Below are positions 36,801-50,639 of a DNA stretch of 64,000 nucleotides, one piece after another; the stretch's first letter is position 1, and each line of letters opens with the position of its first letter. Location of the stretch: positions 1,742,501-1,806,500 of the forward strand of contig BSQZ01000035.1 of assembly GCA_033239005.1 (NCBI GenBank), given 5' to 3'. The notes below the pieces were generated by a model, which was not told the DNA's origin, did not search any database, and worked only from the letters and a program-made list of their open reading frames with translations. The stretch is from Lamellibrachia satsuma (Eukaryota > Annelida > Polychaeta > Sabellida > Siboglinidae). Position numbers and translations under genes: made by a program.

Positions 36801-37026
36801 AGACCAAGCATACTGACTGGCTCGTTTGTATAAATGTGTTATAACAAATTATTTTCGACTGGGCCCAGTCAACATTCGGCAAAAAGGGCACCAGTGGCTC
36901 AACCTCGATATACTACAACGTAGAAAATATTCAACATGTTCGCAAGTTACCCGATCGAAGTAAATTATTTCTATGATATGAACAAATGCACGTTTTCTTC
37001 TACCCAATTCGCGATGGGTTACATGA

Positions 37027-37491
37027 ACTAAGCATGAAGCTTTAAAACGTCGACCTTGACGGCGACCTTGACGGCGACGTAATGAGGGCGACGGCAAATG
37101 GAGCAGTAATGGTGCATGCTCCGTGGAGACAGTAGCGGAAGTGAAGCGATGCAACGTGAACCGGAAGTAACACAGCAATTCGACACGTCGACCAATCATC
37201 CAATCGCTGGCACGCTGCTGGTTTTATCTGGCGCATAGGCTTTTACTGTTTTGTTTGCACTAAGCATGAAGCTTTAAAACGTCGACCTTGACGGCGACCT
37301 TGACGGCGACGTAATGAGGGCGACGGCAAATGGAGCGGTAATGGTGCATGCTCCGTGGAGACAGTAGCGGAAGTGAAGCGATGCAACGTGAACCGGAAGT
37401 AACACAGCAATTCGACACGTCGACCAATCATCCAATCGCTGGCACGCTGCTGGTTTTATCTGGCGCATAGGCTTTTACTGTTTTGTTTGCA
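37027..37491. repeat. 232-bp tandem duplication
   Basis: Two nearly identical direct copies starting actaagcatgaagctttaaa at 37027 and 37259. One substitution was noticed (gagcagtaat/gagcggtaat). The second copy runs almost directly into the 51-bp minisatellite. Confidence 0.95.
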
Positions 37492-37515
37492 ATAGAACGC
37501 CGTTGTCGACGTCGC

Positions 37516-38005
37516 GAGCCGTACGGGTGCCAACGGCCGGCAGGACGGTGGTCGTTACTGTCACCCGGTCGTACGGGTGACAACGGCCCGGCAGGACGGT
37601 GGTCGTTACCGTCACCCGGCCGTATGGGTGGCAACGGCCCGGCAGGACGGTGGTCATTACCGTCACCCCCTCTTATGGGTGGCAACGGCCCGGCAGGACT
37701 GTGGTCGTTACCATCACCCGGTCGTACGGGTGGCAGTGGCCCGGCAGGACGGTGGTCGTTACCATCACCCGGTCGTATGGGTGGCAGTGGCCCGGCAGGA
37801 CTGTGGTCGTTACCATCACCCGGTCGCACGGGTGGCAGTGGCCCGGCAGGACGGTGGTCGTTACCGTCACCCGGTCGTATGGGTGGCAACGGCCCGGCAG
37901 GACTGTGGTCGTTACCGTCACCCGGTCGTATGGGTGGCAACGGCCCGGCAGGACTGTGGTCGTTACCGTCACCCGGTCGTACGGGTGGCGGCGGCCGGCC
38001 GGGCA
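37516..38005. repeat. 51-bp minisatellite
   Basis: Nine to ten copies of a GC-rich unit (gtatgggtggcaacggcccg, gcaggacggtggtcgttacc, gtcacccggtc). Because 51 is 17 codons, all frames on both strands stay open for most of the array. Confidence 0.94.
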
Positions 38006-38104
38006 GGACGCTGGTCCCCAGCGCGGTCTAACAGCCTTCCCGTCGTCGTCATCCTAACTCACACATCGGCCTTGGCAACACGCCAGAAACTGACTTGCGC
38101 TGTT

Positions 38105-38182
38105 TGGAGTCCCAACACGCGGAGTCCCAATACGCGGAGTCCCAACACGCGGAGTCCAAACACGCGGAGTCCCAACACGCGG
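38105..38182. repeat. 15-bp repeat
   Basis: About five copies of ggagtcccaacacgc. Confidence 0.9.
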
Positions 38183-38489
38183 CAGTTGGGACAGTAACAA
38201 ATGCTTAAGTGTCATCCGTGACAGCAACGAGCAACAGTTGCTGGACGAAAAGTAAACATGACCGACATAGAAGGTCAAACGTGCACACAGACATGGGATA
38301 CTCCGGCTTGTATTCTTTTCTTTGGGTTTCTTTATTTTTCTAGCAGCAGCAAACTAATCGTTGTAACAAAAACCGACAAATACATTTTCATAGGCATTTA
38401 TAATATATATTCATAACAGTGAACATTCTGTATCAGTCTATATCGATATAGAACTGGAAACACGACTGACACCTTCACCGACCCCGGGA

Positions 38490-38765
38490 ATCATCGTGTG
38501 CAAAGATGGAGGAGCCGATATGGAACAAATCACATGAATCAGACCATAGGAGCATTTTTCCGACTAAGACCTGTATGGAGATCGACTATATATTCTAGAA
38601 CGAAGCTGAGCCTATATCAGATTTACGTTCTGTCCATTCTACCACATAGCTCAGGATGCTGGAGTATGACTGAACCAGATATGAGACAACTTTCAACCTT
38701 TCACACAAAATGCCTGTGAAACATCATGCGAATATTCTGGCCACAAACAATTTCCATCAAAGAAC
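38490..38765 (+). pseudogene. LINE reverse-transcriptase C-terminal remnant
   Basis: The plus strand reads RSTIYSRTKLSLYQIYVLSI, then LPHSSGCWSMTEPDMRQLST, then FHTKCL-stop-NIMRIFWPQTI. This resembles the thumb/C-terminal region of LINE reverse transcriptases (…LYGSECWRMTETD…LSTFHTTCLRRI…). It has a stop codon and runs into a (GGCA)n tract. Confidence 0.68.
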
Positions 38766-38766
38766 A

Positions 38767-38767
38767 A

Positions 38768-38814
<47 letters not shown>

Positions 38815-38816
38815 CA
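38767..38816. repeat. (GGCA)n microsatellite
   Basis: Twelve uninterrupted tetranucleotide units directly after the LINE fragment. Confidence 0.96.
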
Positions 38817-40969
38817 CACACAACGGAGACGAACACAGGACAACATTGCCATTGTTAAGGATAAGTGACATTTCATTGTACGTCTCGCATTCAACATACA
38901 ACCGTGTTGAGTTTGGAGTTTGGCTCAGTTCGTAACTTCGAATGAGACGTTACCAACAAAGGAACATTTCTTGCGACCGTTTCGGTTATTGACATGGCAC
39001 ATTTTACGTGACGGAAGTAACGTTAGTTTTTCTCTGACCTCTTCACACATTCACGGGTTCAAATAGTGGATTGTCATCGTGCTTGGTAAATTGATTTGGC
39101 ACATTTTAGATGTCAGCTGGCTTAGCTATACCGGACGCCGGCACTCGGGGTAGAGGAAATGAATGTAATTGGTCTGCCATAATGTAATACAAATCATCCG
39201 ACAGAGTTTCCAACGAGCCACATTATAACGGGAGCAGCCGGCAAAAATCAGTTGTGGTCTGTCCCCATGCAAATCGTGGATTTCCAGGAAACACGGCCGA
39301 CGCAGTAATAATGGTCAATGTTGGTTATCTGGGCCAAACAGTCCTTGTCCAGGTCTCTTAAGATGTAGTTATTAGTTTCTTGACCACCACACGGACGCAG
39401 GGGAAAAGAATTGATTGGTAAAGTGCGTGCGAAACGAAGTTAGGAGTATAACTTCGATCAGACAGCGCGTCCGGCCCTGAAGCGTAATCAGGCCATCACT
39501 GATATTGACATTGAGACAAAACGAGATTAATCAGTGCACAATGCATCGACGTTGTTTATTCTCCCGAGGTCGGCAGTGTGATCACTTTTTCCCCTGGCGG
39601 CGAAACCCGGGGAAATCAAAGCGTGTAGTCGACGTGACGTACTTCCGGGTCTTAATTTCCGTCGTTAATGACGGTATTAATCCAAGAACGATGATTAACG
39701 AGGTTTGGTCATCATGAGAAGGATATTAATTGATAAATACGCAAAATATAGATATATGGTATAGATGGCAACGCCGATTACGGCATCTGACGCCGTCAGC
39801 GTGCGCACATGTACAGAGCGTTCTACACAGAGCTGTCACCGTAGATGTCGCCAGCAGTGTGGTTTTACCTCAGAGTTACATCATTAATCATTCCCTATAG
39901 TTTCAGTAATGGGTGTTCTATTTATGTCTGTGGGTTTTACACACTGTGGCGTTTAAACATTTTCCGTTACAGTGAATGTAGCGGCTAACATTGCATCCGG
40001 CTCGCTCGAGTAATGCACTTAGAAGACGTTAAGAACTCATTACGCTAAGTACGCGGCAGGAGACCAGCTTTACTATAGAGTGCTTACACGAGAACATATT
40101 GTCATGACACCTCTGGTGGAACAACCACTATAACGTTCCCTACACAACAATAACCTTACAGAGAAGGTGTTTACCACTAATAATTAATGGCTACATTACA
40201 AACATTATTTGTACAACGACTGCATATATGTTTCGAATCGGAACCTTCTTGCGATAAGATCTGTTCGTAACCACTGGAGAGCGGAGAGCGGCCGCAGATC
40301 ATCGCTTGGGGTTGCTGCAGTGTATGCTGGGTTCGTAACTTCGTACAATTATATTATGGGCATTGTTCGTATCGCTATACATGGTCGACAATTTATCGCT
40401 TCTTTAAAACGAAGTAATTGTTATCTATGATCATTCGTAAACATGTCAAATAGAATTCCAATGGCGTGACGCTTGGGTTTAATTTTTAGCGAGCAAAGTG
40501 TACGTTCTAGATCATTTCAAAATTGGATCTCAGTGTTTCTGTTGGCGTCTATCACCGGAACTACGTCGGCGAAACGGCGCGGCTTAAAAAACCGATCACT
40601 TTTCACCTTGTGCGAGTTGAGTAGACTATAATCCGCACGCACAGTGTAATCTACGCCGCCGTCTGATTGCGTAATGGGGAACTTGGTGAAAGCTTTATCG
40701 CAAAACGGCAGAACATTACGTAAAGGTATTATCAAGTAACGTTATGCCGTGTTACAGAACGGCCAGCCGGGCTGACGTCCGCTCGACGTTCACGAGCGAA
40801 TGTTTAACAGAGGATTCTCAGAACGATGCAGATCTGGATTGACATATCACGGTAATAAGAATACATGATTGGTCTAGAGCATTTTACCGCGAACCAGATA
40901 AGACACGGCAGCCTCGTTCTGAAAATCAATCTGACGTTTGAATCATTTCGAACGCGATCGAGTACGCGC

Positions 40970-41033
40970 GTTGGCACAGACGTTGGCATAGACGTTGGCA
41001 CAGACGTTGGCATAGACGTTGGCATAGACGCGC
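40970..41033. repeat. 12-bp repeat
   Basis: About five copies of acgttggcatag / acgttggcacag. Confidence 0.9.
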
Positions 41034-41849
41034 GATTGTTCGAACGATTTGCGTGTTTTCGGTGATTGTGATTTACGTAATCTGCGTCAAACGTCCGCAT
41101 CAGTTCCTTCGAACGGTACGAATGGCTGGTGAAACCGGCCCAGCAGCACATTTATATATGTAGGAAGTGAAAAAGTATGCTGAAATGTTAATTCACCGTT
41201 ATATAACAGGACTAACATATTGTTTGTTGATGTCACTCGGGTGTCACCAGCCATATAACAACAATCGTGCCTGCGACACTCGTGTTGTTGTCTGGTTGGT
41301 GACACTCTCGTGACGTCAACAACAGTATATTGTACCCTAACTAATGCGAATCACGACGCACGGTTTACTTTCCTTTTCATACTGCACCTGCTACACGCAA
41401 ATTCAACATATCTGCCGATTCGATCGTACTGTGAAAAATGGTTAATACAGCGTGCTCTATACCCAGCCACACAACCTGCAGTTTTCTAAGGAAATTGGTC
41501 CATAGTATGGAAACACATATCTTTTTGTAAGCGCCCTTTCTCAAAATATGCAGTCATAAGTTATAAAGCCACTATTTCAGACGAGACGAAAAACCTTACT
41601 CGTCCAAAATGTCGACTACTTAAACAGAATACACATCACCCTATACTGGACGACTACGCACGACCGCATTTGGTGATGTGATGCACTAAAACGTCTCTAT
41701 AAATGTCAACGAAAAGGTCAACGAAGTATTTCGGAAACAAACTATCACTGTAGGATATATAAATGTCATTATTTCTTTGAAGATACCGCTGCGAATACCG
41801 GAACAAAGCAGAACAGGGAGATTGCAACTGAGATGAGAAGAAAGACCTA

Positions 41850-42100
41850 GCGGGATCGGGAGGGGAGTGGGGAACGAGAGCGGGAGATGGGGGAGTAGAC
41901 GGGATTGGGAGGGGAGTGGGGAACGAGAGCGGGAGATGGGGTAGTAGACGGGATTGGGAGGGGAGTGGGGAACGAGAGCGGGAGATGGGGGAGTAGACGG
42001 AAATGGGAGGGGAGTGAGGAACGAGAGCGGGAGATGGGGGAGTAGACGGAAATGGGAGGGGAGTGAGGAACGAGATCGGGAGATGGGGGAGTAGCGAAGG
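41850..42100. repeat. About 49-bp purine-rich minisatellite
   Basis: Five copies of a unit made of gggattgggaggggagtggg, then gaacgagagcgggagatggg, then ggagtagac. Purines lie almost entirely on the plus strand, giving a polypurine tract. Confidence 0.93.
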
Positions 42101-42482
42101 GTGGTAGACACACAGTGGTGAAACTCGATCTCTGATACAAGGAAAAGGGTAAAAATAAATTGAGGACAACTATCGATGCCAGCCTCACTCTGGATTGCAA
42201 GGAGAAAGAGGAGAGCAACAAAATTAGTCTAGAGGTGTCGCTTATCTAATGACGTCAGACGTTTGACTGAACTGAAACAAAACAGCTGGCTGGCCTTCAG
42301 ACAAAAGCTTCTCTAGGGGCAGCATTATCAGTCATCTTTGACGGTGAAGAAGACGATACGGGCAGTTCCTCCGCAATGGACGTGCCGGGTGTCTCAGTGC
42401 AGCATCTTTCGTGCAACAATTCGGCGAAACTGTGTTTCATTAATTTCAATCAGTTTATTTTCGAAGATATGTAAAGTACATT

Positions 42483-42716
42483 AATCGATAATCACTGTCT
42501 GATGCATACGTTACGCCGATTACCACTGTCTGACGCATACGTTACGCCGATTACCACAGTCTGACGCATACGTTACGCAAGTCTACATTCTTGTCCTTTG
42601 CTGTGTACTAAAGACTGCCAGTGGCAGTGACGTCCGCGAGTTCTTTAGTGCGTGAACTCGTCACGTGTTTAGTGCGTGAACTCGTCACGTGTTTAGTGCG
42701 TGAACTCGTCACGTGC
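42483..42716. repeat. Two short minisatellites (31 bp x3; 24 bp x3)
   Basis: 42490-42580 holds three copies of a unit around accactgtctgacgcatacg. 42650-42716 holds three copies of tttagtgcgtgaactcgtca-cgtg. Confidence 0.88.
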
Positions 42717-42887
42717 TCCCCTTGTTGAATATCACTTGAGACAAAACAACACTGGCATTTACACAATTAGTTGATAATTTGTTTAAATAATGTATTATCC
42801 TCAGTGCAAATGGGTGCTTTTTTATTTCCAATTTACACTGTTCTTTTACTAACTTGTGCAAAACTAGTATTTTGTTGTTGAATGGAG

Positions 42888-43146
42888 GTTCCCTTCCAGC
42901 AATGGGATCGCCATCCCTATTTGAGGTGGCTGCCTCCCGGCAATGGGATCGCCATCCCTATTTGAGGTGGCTGCCTCCCGGCAGTGGAATTGCCATCCCT
43001 ATTTAAGGTGGCTGCCTCCCGGCAATGGGATCGCCATCCCTATTTAAGGTGGCTGCCTCCCGGCAATGGGATCGCCATCCCTATTTAAGGTGACTGCCTC
43101 CCGGCAATGGGATCGCCATCCCTATTTAAGGTGGCTGCCTCCCAGT
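42888..43146. repeat. 41-bp minisatellite
   Basis: Six copies of gcaatgggatcgccatccct plus atttaaggtggctgcctcccg. Confidence 0.94.
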
Positions 43147-43364
43147 TTTTGAATGAAATCTCGCTGAGCCTCATGTGTTGCCTTCGGTGATTACTTGTAG
43201 CGTTTATCTTGACCTCGACAGTACTACAGACTTGAACACGTCCGGACATGGAGAAGAGAAGACGGAAGAACCAATTCCAAGAAGAAAATCGTAATAACGA
43301 ATAGCCCAATAAGATAAAAACACAATGAATATCGACACACCAAAAACATACAACCATCCCGAAA

Positions 43365-43590
43365 TTGAGTGCAGTAGCTCGGCGGCTAGAGGGCCGGGCT
43401 GTCAAGATCGGGACTGGAGTCCACGTCCTGATGGGTCGAAGCTTAGGCAACTTCATTCACCCCACTTTTGGGAAGTGACATTAAATACCGTTGGTCCTCT
43501 CTACCTGATGTCTATCACAGGGAACGTAGAATACCCCACACAGGGAAATGGAAAAAAACGTGCTGTGGACTCACAGAGGCGGTGGTCTCA
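43365..43590 (+). mobile_element. tRNA-derived SINE
   Basis: The plus strand starts gcagtagctcggcggctaga with an A-box-like TAGCTCGGCGG, then ggagtccacgtcc in the B-box position. The family body follows: gtcgaagcttaggcaacttc, caccccactttt, tctacctgatgtctatcaca, cacacagggaaatgg, ggcggtggtctcaatt. It ends in an A-rich stretch. Confidence 0.72.
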
Positions 43591-46500
43591 ATTGAAAAAA
43601 AACACCTTCCATTTTGGCTCCACAAGAGAATGCAGTTAATGACGAGCGATAATAGAGATGATAGCGCCAACGAAGCCGGAAATAACGGCGCTGCTGACAA
43701 GGTTGATCGTGAGGACGTTAATAGGCGTCTGCCTGTGCACGGGTGCGGTAGTTAATTATACACAGGTACATGAACCTATTTTACATCAAATCAGGCCAGT
43801 ATGAGAGTGAACAAACTGTGGGCTATTTAAGTAACTATCATCAAGTCAACGTATGTCCACGTTGACGGCACTGATAACAAACGCATGCAAGAAAATAATT
43901 CTCGATACATTTCTTCAGTGACGGCCAAATTTATAGCATAACCTGTGGAAATCATCGCAATGAGACCAATTAAACCAGCAATCAATTTAATACACATATA
44001 AAGTATAACAATGAACAGGCAGTGGGCCTACTTAAGTTACTATCAGACGACAGCGTCAACAGACGACTTTAACTAAATTGACCACATCCCTAAAAAATAG
44101 TCAAACAATTTGGAATATGTCAACCTAATAACCAAACCCGCAGGAGATTACTGCAGATATACCGCAGGGGAAGTCATAGTTTCATTCAAGACAAAGTGTA
44201 ACAGTGAACATACTCAAATTGTTGACAGCCAAATGGACAAGTTCGAATTTATTGCGCAAACGCAAGTGAACGCCGCGATGCCATTATAAATAATAAATCA
44301 CGTGCTGAAAATACCAAACCGTGTTGTCGAGTGCGTTCAGCAGTGTACAGGAGCATGCACGGGTGCATTCGTGTGCACTCATAATTCTAACGCTTCCAAT
44401 ATAAATAAGTGGGCTTTAAATGACATATGCTCAAGCCGATCCGTACCTAAATGAACAACACGACAGAAAAATGACCACTGATGCACGCTCGCGGTCTGTA
44501 TCTCTGCTGCCCACACAAAAAAACGGTGTCCTCGCTCAACAAAGACCACAAGCAAAAGCGCAATATTTACGACGACCTTGTTAAATAGTCCGTCTGAAAA
44601 CAATCACAGTAAGTGAGTTTATGGTTTTTTTATACTCAAGGTCAACTAATTCGAATGAAAATAATGATATATGACGATATCAACTTATGGCTGTCAGGTT
44701 GTTGCCAACCCGAAACACGACAATACAACGTCTTTATGGCCGTATTGTCAGCTGTACAGCCGTGCTAACGACTCGCGTGATGGCGTAATCAACGCAACAT
44801 AGTCATCATTAGGAATAAGTTCCAGCTGGCAATACGATATTACAGCATCGTTTTGGTGCGATACGAGTTTCTGTAACCCGACTGCCTGGCTTGCACGGAC
44901 CTCATTAAACTCAATCATTCAGACTCTTGCGACAGTCGCTGGAGGTCGCCTTAAATGTTCATAATCTGGTCGTTGCTGTTGTCAAATCATGTTTTATAGT
45001 ATAAACTACAGAGGTTTATCTATATTTTAACACCTCAGATGTGTTTGAATGAATCACAATTTTTTAATATATTTGACCGTTATATGTTTACGAATATCGA
45101 CCTAGCTGTTCAAGTATGCAATGTTTAATAAAATAACGGTAAAATTATATTAACACATTGTGGTTCATTAAAATACAGTTGGCGGCCAAGATGCTAGAAC
45201 AGACACCGTTTATATTGTATAACAGGGTTTTACGATAAAAACCATCAGATCTTTAAGATCAAGTTTATTGTTCCTTTTTGGACAATAGTCGGAAAGAGAC
45301 AGACCGACAGACAATCTGCACAAAACTTAAAATGGTCGAACGCCGTAAAGGACAATATATTTAGAAAACCATACGAAAAAGAAATTGGAAAAGCGCAAAC
45401 ATCGGGGCACGTACGTTATTAGACAGCAAACAAATATTACTAACGCAAAGCGCATTGAATAGTTATTTCCGTTGTAAATCGACAACACGTACTCCTCAGT
45501 GAAAGTAACACTACTCAACACAAATATCACAACATCGGTTTCCGTGTTCGACTGGTGTGACGCAATTTATTTTTAAAAGCATTTCTTGGTTTCGTACATT
45601 CCCCACGAGAGAGGTGATCCAATTGACAACACTGACACAGGCGCACGTGCTTTCATATCCCCTAAGGTTTGCAATGCCACAAATCATGGTTGCCTTAGTT
45701 TTCATAGTGGTAGTACTACTGTAAAGAATAATACTGAAACCAGATCAGTTTCCAAAGAAAGAAAAATAAATCTGTTGCATAAATCGAGAACAAGAACGCC
45801 AAAAGTGGCATTACGTTGCCAGTTATAAAAAGTTTCTAGGAGGAGTTTGACGCTCAAAGGACCAGCGCCACTTTGGTTCAGACATATTAAAAAAAAAAAC
45901 AGCGAACGAAATAGCAAGAGCAGTGGCGCCCCATGACGGACAAAACTACACTAATGCAACATCGATTCAAAGGGAACGTTGTTTTATTTTATTTTTGTTG
46001 CGCCGTTGCGTAGTGCGTACAGTGCTCTACGTAATAGTTTGTTAAGTACAATTGTCACAGAACAGCAATGACATCTTGTAATAGGCAACGACTGTTCAAA
46101 AAGCAGCCATGACAGTTTGCGAAAAAAATCGTAATACTGAGACTGAGACGTAACGGAGTGAGTGCACCCCGCTAGTGCGTGACCTGTCAATATCACCTGT
46201 AACTCGTGGAGAAAACACATAACCGAGATCAACGTGCATCCCACACACACACATCTTAATAAATGTCAGTAACCGCCTCTCCATCGACGCTTTCAATAGA
46301 GACTGCTCTTCATGTAGCATCGCCGACTTATAGCGAGATAGGCATCAGTCAGTGGAAACCACGGACGAGATGACACGTCTCCTCACATTAACGAGATTAA
46401 GGCCCCACGCCATGCACCGAGTCGACCACAGCAATGACACAGCAAAAGTGGCTGTTGCTTCAGTGCTAGCAAACTGGAGTAGTTGAGGTGTAAACAACAC

Positions 46501-47319
46501 ACCTGGATGACATCTAGCTGGTACGTTGTTTTATACTTGAACAACTGGCTTCGATTTGATTTCCTCCAAACAAGAGAATGACCTATTTCCAGTGTAGTGA
46601 GAAAAGCCGCTGTCAAACCCGGTTTGGTAAACGTTGCTTACTGTCTGCACACTACCGTAACAAACTGACAGAAACGGCAACGATATTGATGACGTTGTTG
46701 TCACAAAACGCCCACATACGTGGGTCGTACGTCGGTAACGTGATTATAGGCGGAAACAGGAGAACCTGCACACACATTGCATCAAGAGTATCGCATGACT
46801 CGGATCAGCTGATTTTTTATACGGAAATGCAATAATGTTGTGTTCAATTTGTGTAGCAAAAATATGTTGAAAAGGTTGAGATTACTCGTGTTGTGCTGTC
46901 CAAGTCAGTACCGCGGAACAAGAATAACGACTACAGGCCTGTCACTAAACTGGGTTGAACATGAATGATGTTCCATCATTCCAGTCCACTAAGACGAATT
47001 GCAATACCACAACACGTGGCAGCTTGTAAATGCCATCATTTGTTTGCTGTGCGCCGAGAATTGCAAATTCATAAATCATACGGACGAATACTTCCACGAC
47101 ATTTGCAATTAGTTGAACGTGTTGGCAAACAACGCAGACTCATCCACCGAAAATACACGACGAAATGTACGCGTTCTAGTAGTACACAACAACGGAAATT
47201 ATGTCAACAGTTGTGTATCATACATTTCAACGCTTACCACGTCAGTTTTGAAGCATTATAAACAACGCTACGATTCTGAAATTATTGCACAATTATTAGT
47301 ATATGGAAACACATAACAC

Positions 47320-47366
47320 ACGCGCGCGCACGCACGCACGCACCGACGTACGCACGCACGCACGCA
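47320..47366. repeat. (GCAC)n microsatellite
   Basis: Interrupted cgcgcacgcacg tract. Confidence 0.9.
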
Positions 47367-48466
47367 GTATTCCTCAACAACTATTTCTGTCGCTGCCAGA
47401 CTTCACAAGTATCACTACAGCCAGTGCTACGCCACTGTCAACATCTACTATGGTGCGACAGTCCTTTTGAGTCAAGGTCACCGAGAGAAGAAGAGCCATA
47501 AAATTAAGTAGAGGAAATGAATGAAGCACTTTCGTGTCACCGTCTCATTTGAGGCTCATTGCCGGCGACAGAAGACTAATGATTCCAGTTGATGTATGCC
47601 CTTCTCTCTTCCTTCGCCCATGTCTAATGGCAAATGTTGCACCCCATTAGACAATCGACAAATCAGCGAGTTCAGTTGAGGCGGACGCACGGAAGGGCCG
47701 GATGACTGTCAAAAAAACAGTTCCGTCTGCTGCATTCAGAGCATCTGCGACGGCTGTACCGAGAGCCATATGACAGCATGATTGCAGCGCAGATTGGACG
47801 CAACGGCCGCATCCGATAGAGTAGAAGTGAAATGTATCATTTTGTCCGTCAAGTCGGTTATGAACGCCAACTGTTTGACCCATAAAAATGGGAGATTACC
47901 TTCTGCAAAAAGTAACCTGAATTCTACAGTCCAGTGGGAACCAAAGCAAACACTAGTCCTGGTGTCTAGACTAGTTGGATTAGTCATCATGATATCTCAG
48001 GTTGTCCGTATAAGAGAGGTCGCTTATTTTCCAGCCATATTTAGTCAGTTGAAGACGCCGCGGTAATCCGGTTTGACTTCTAGTTCTTAGTTCGGTACAA
48101 GAGGGCGCTGTGGTTGACAATAATTTGGTTAGATTCAGCCGAAAACACATTCAATTATGTTTTTTAAACTGCCTCGTGTTACACAACATACACATATAAA
48201 CAAGTAAAGAGAAAATATGCACCTGCAACAATTAATTGTATTTAATCGTGTGTACAAAGAATGTGACAGCACGATATATTTTCATTAGTGTGAACAAAGT
48301 ATTTCTCACAATACACGCTATATGCATTCGAGCGGAAACAGGTGCTTAAGAACAAGTTGCACATGTCGAATTATAGATCTACAAAAACATGTATACAAAA
48401 ACATACGCTGATATGAAACAGAGCAAATATGGGCACATATGGGCTCATATATATGTAATAGTGCGT

Positions 48467-48505
48467 GTGTGTGTGTGTGTGTGTGTGCGTGCGTGCGTGC
48501 GCGTG
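48467..48505. repeat. (GT)n-(GCGT)n microsatellite
   Basis: A gtgtgtgt run passing into gcgtgcgtgc. Confidence 0.93.
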
Positions 48506-48549
48506 TGATTATGTAGAATGTGATATTAGTCCTCTATATATACATATAT

Positions 48550-48552
<3 letters not shown>

Positions 48553-48616
<64 letters not shown>
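48553..48616. repeat. (TA)n tract next to the left inverted arm
   Basis: Pure TA repeat ending exactly where the 103-base inverted arm begins; the right arm at 51461-51563 has the mirror-image arrangement. Confidence 0.95.
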
Positions 48617-48619
<3 letters not shown>

Positions 48620-48719
48620 AATACGGCGGAGTTGTAGGCACAACTTTCGGAAAGAACTTGTTAGATACATGTTTCTGCATTTAGTGTGTTGACTGTAATC
48701 GCGTGCTTTGACAAAGACG
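48617..48719 (+). repeat. 103-bp inverted repeat, left arm
   Basis: Begins ttgaatacggcggagttgta and ends gctttgacaaagacg. The reverse complement of 51461-51563 matches with only about four mismatches. TA repeats lie outside both arms, so the 2.95-kb block between them has element-like symmetry. Confidence 0.93.
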
Positions 48720-48792
48720 ATGTACAGTGTTTGTCATATATATATTAGAACTAATATATATGCCTGCGCGTACGAATATGTACACTATGATA

Positions 48793-48807
48793 TTAGTCAC
48801 GCACGCT

Positions 48808-48855
<48 letters not shown>
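48793..48855. repeat. (GCAC)n microsatellite
   Basis: About fifteen cacg units. Confidence 0.95.
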
Positions 48856-49259
48856 CCACTTCGTACACACACATAACCACCTCGTACACACACTACCACC
48901 ACGTACACACACTACCACCACGTACACACACTACCACCTCGTACACACAATACCACCTCGTACACACACGACCACCTCGTACATACACTACCACCACGTA
49001 CACACACACTACCACCTCGTACACACACTACCACCACGTACACACACTACCACCTCGTACACACACTACCACTTCGTACACACACTACCACCTTGTACAC
49101 ACACGCTACCACCACGTACACACACTACCACCTCGTACACACACTACCACCTTGTACACATACTACCACCACGTACACACACTACCACCTCGTACACACA
49201 CTACCACCTCGTACACACACTACCACCTCGTACATACACTACCACCTCGTACACACACT
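48856..49259. repeat. 19-bp minisatellite
   Basis: About twenty copies of acacactaccacctcgtac, with accacgtac and acttcgtac variants. It follows the GCAC tract without a gap. Confidence 0.94.
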
Positions 49260-49344
49260 GACGACTAATACAATGAATACTTGAAAACCGACGATTCTAC
49301 TTGGACTCAGAAGGAAGATGAGCCGCCGGTAACAATTACGAAAT

Positions 49345-49490
49345 TGACTGCCACAAGGGAGGGCACTTTCACCACTCCTCTTCAACATAATATACACGAA
49401 TGACAAGCACATTCACCAGAAAACACGGAATTATATCTATGCCGACGACCTGGACATCGCTACACAAGAACATTTGCTCCACCTGACACC
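49345..49490 (+). pseudogene. LINE reverse-transcriptase fragment with YADD
   Basis: The plus strand reads LPQGRALSPLLFNIIYTNDK, then HIHQKTRNYIYADDLDIATQ, then EHLLHLTP. LPQG-x-x-LSPLLFNI-YTND and IYADDL are RT motifs 4 and 5 of Jockey-like LINEs, with the catalytic YADD intact. The reading breaks into the minisatellite after HLTP. A further piece of the same kind of element lies at 50640-50860. Confidence 0.8.
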
Positions 49491-50455
49491 CGGAGAGCAA
49501 CGGCGAGCAGAACAGAACGTTCATGTCAGACACCCGGGAGAGCAAAGGCGAGCAGAACAGAACGTTCACGTCAGACACCCGGGAGAGCAACGGCGAGCAG
49601 AACAGAACGTTCATGTCAGACACCCGGAGAGCAACGGCGAGCAGAACAGAACGTTCACGTCAGACACCCCGGAGAGCAACGGCGAGCAGAACAGAACGTT
49701 CACGTCAGACACCCCGGAGAGCAACGGCGAGCAGAATAGAACGTTCACGTCAGTCACCCTGGAGAGCAATGGCGAGCAGAACAGAACGTTCACGTCAGAC
49801 ACCCCGGAGAGCAACGGCGAGCAGAACAGAACGTTCACGTCAGACACCCGGAGAGCAACGGCGAGCAGAACAGAACGTTCACGTCAGATACCCCGGAGAG
49901 CAACGGCGAGCAGAACAGAACGTTCACGTCAGACACCCCGGAGAGCAACGGCGAGCAGAACAGAACGTTCACGTCAGACACCCCGGAGAGCAACGGCGAG
50001 CAGAACAGAACGTTCACGTCAGACACCCCGGAGAACAACGGCGAGCAGAACAGAACGTTCACGTCAGACACCCCGGAGAGCAGAACAGAACGTTCACGTC
50101 AGACACCCGGAGAGCAACGGCGAGCAGAACAGAACGTTCACGTCAGACACCCCGGAGAGCAACGGCGAGCAGAACAGAACGTTCACCTCAGATACCCCGG
50201 AGAGCAACGGCGAGCAGAACAGAACGTTCACTTCGGACATCCCGGAGAGCAACGGCGAGCAGAACAGAACGTTCACGTCAGACACCCCGGAGAGCAGAAA
50301 AGTACGTTCACGTCAGACACCCGGAGAGCAACGGCGAGCAGAACAGAACGTTCACCTCAGACACCCCGGAGAGCAATGGCGAGCAGAACAGAACGTTCAC
50401 GTCATACACCCCGGAGAGCAACGGCGAGCAGAACAGAACGTTCACGTCAGACAAA
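49487..50455. repeat. About 45-bp minisatellite inside a LINE remnant
   Basis: About 21 copies of ggagagcaacggcgagcaga plus acagaacgttcacgtcagac plus acccc; units are 44-46 bases and some copies are truncated. The two long plus-strand ORFs across it (343 and 380 residues) are repeat read-through. Confidence 0.94.
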
Positions 50456-50639
50456 CGACCCTCGCCACCCACTACACATCCACACAGCTACGACCAGACG
50501 ATTAAAGTCGAGAAAAACCTTCATCACAACAAGCCCATTGCGAACATCTGCGGCTGCGACAAGAGTCAACGAATAGCACAGACGTCACTAAAGGATCGCA
50601 TCAACCTCGGAATGCCAGCATCCGAGGCATTACCACCAG

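Noticed and set aside
37428..38197. ORFs of 152-206 residues on both strands
   Set aside because: Open because the 51-bp minisatellite unit is a multiple of three; no protein-like composition.
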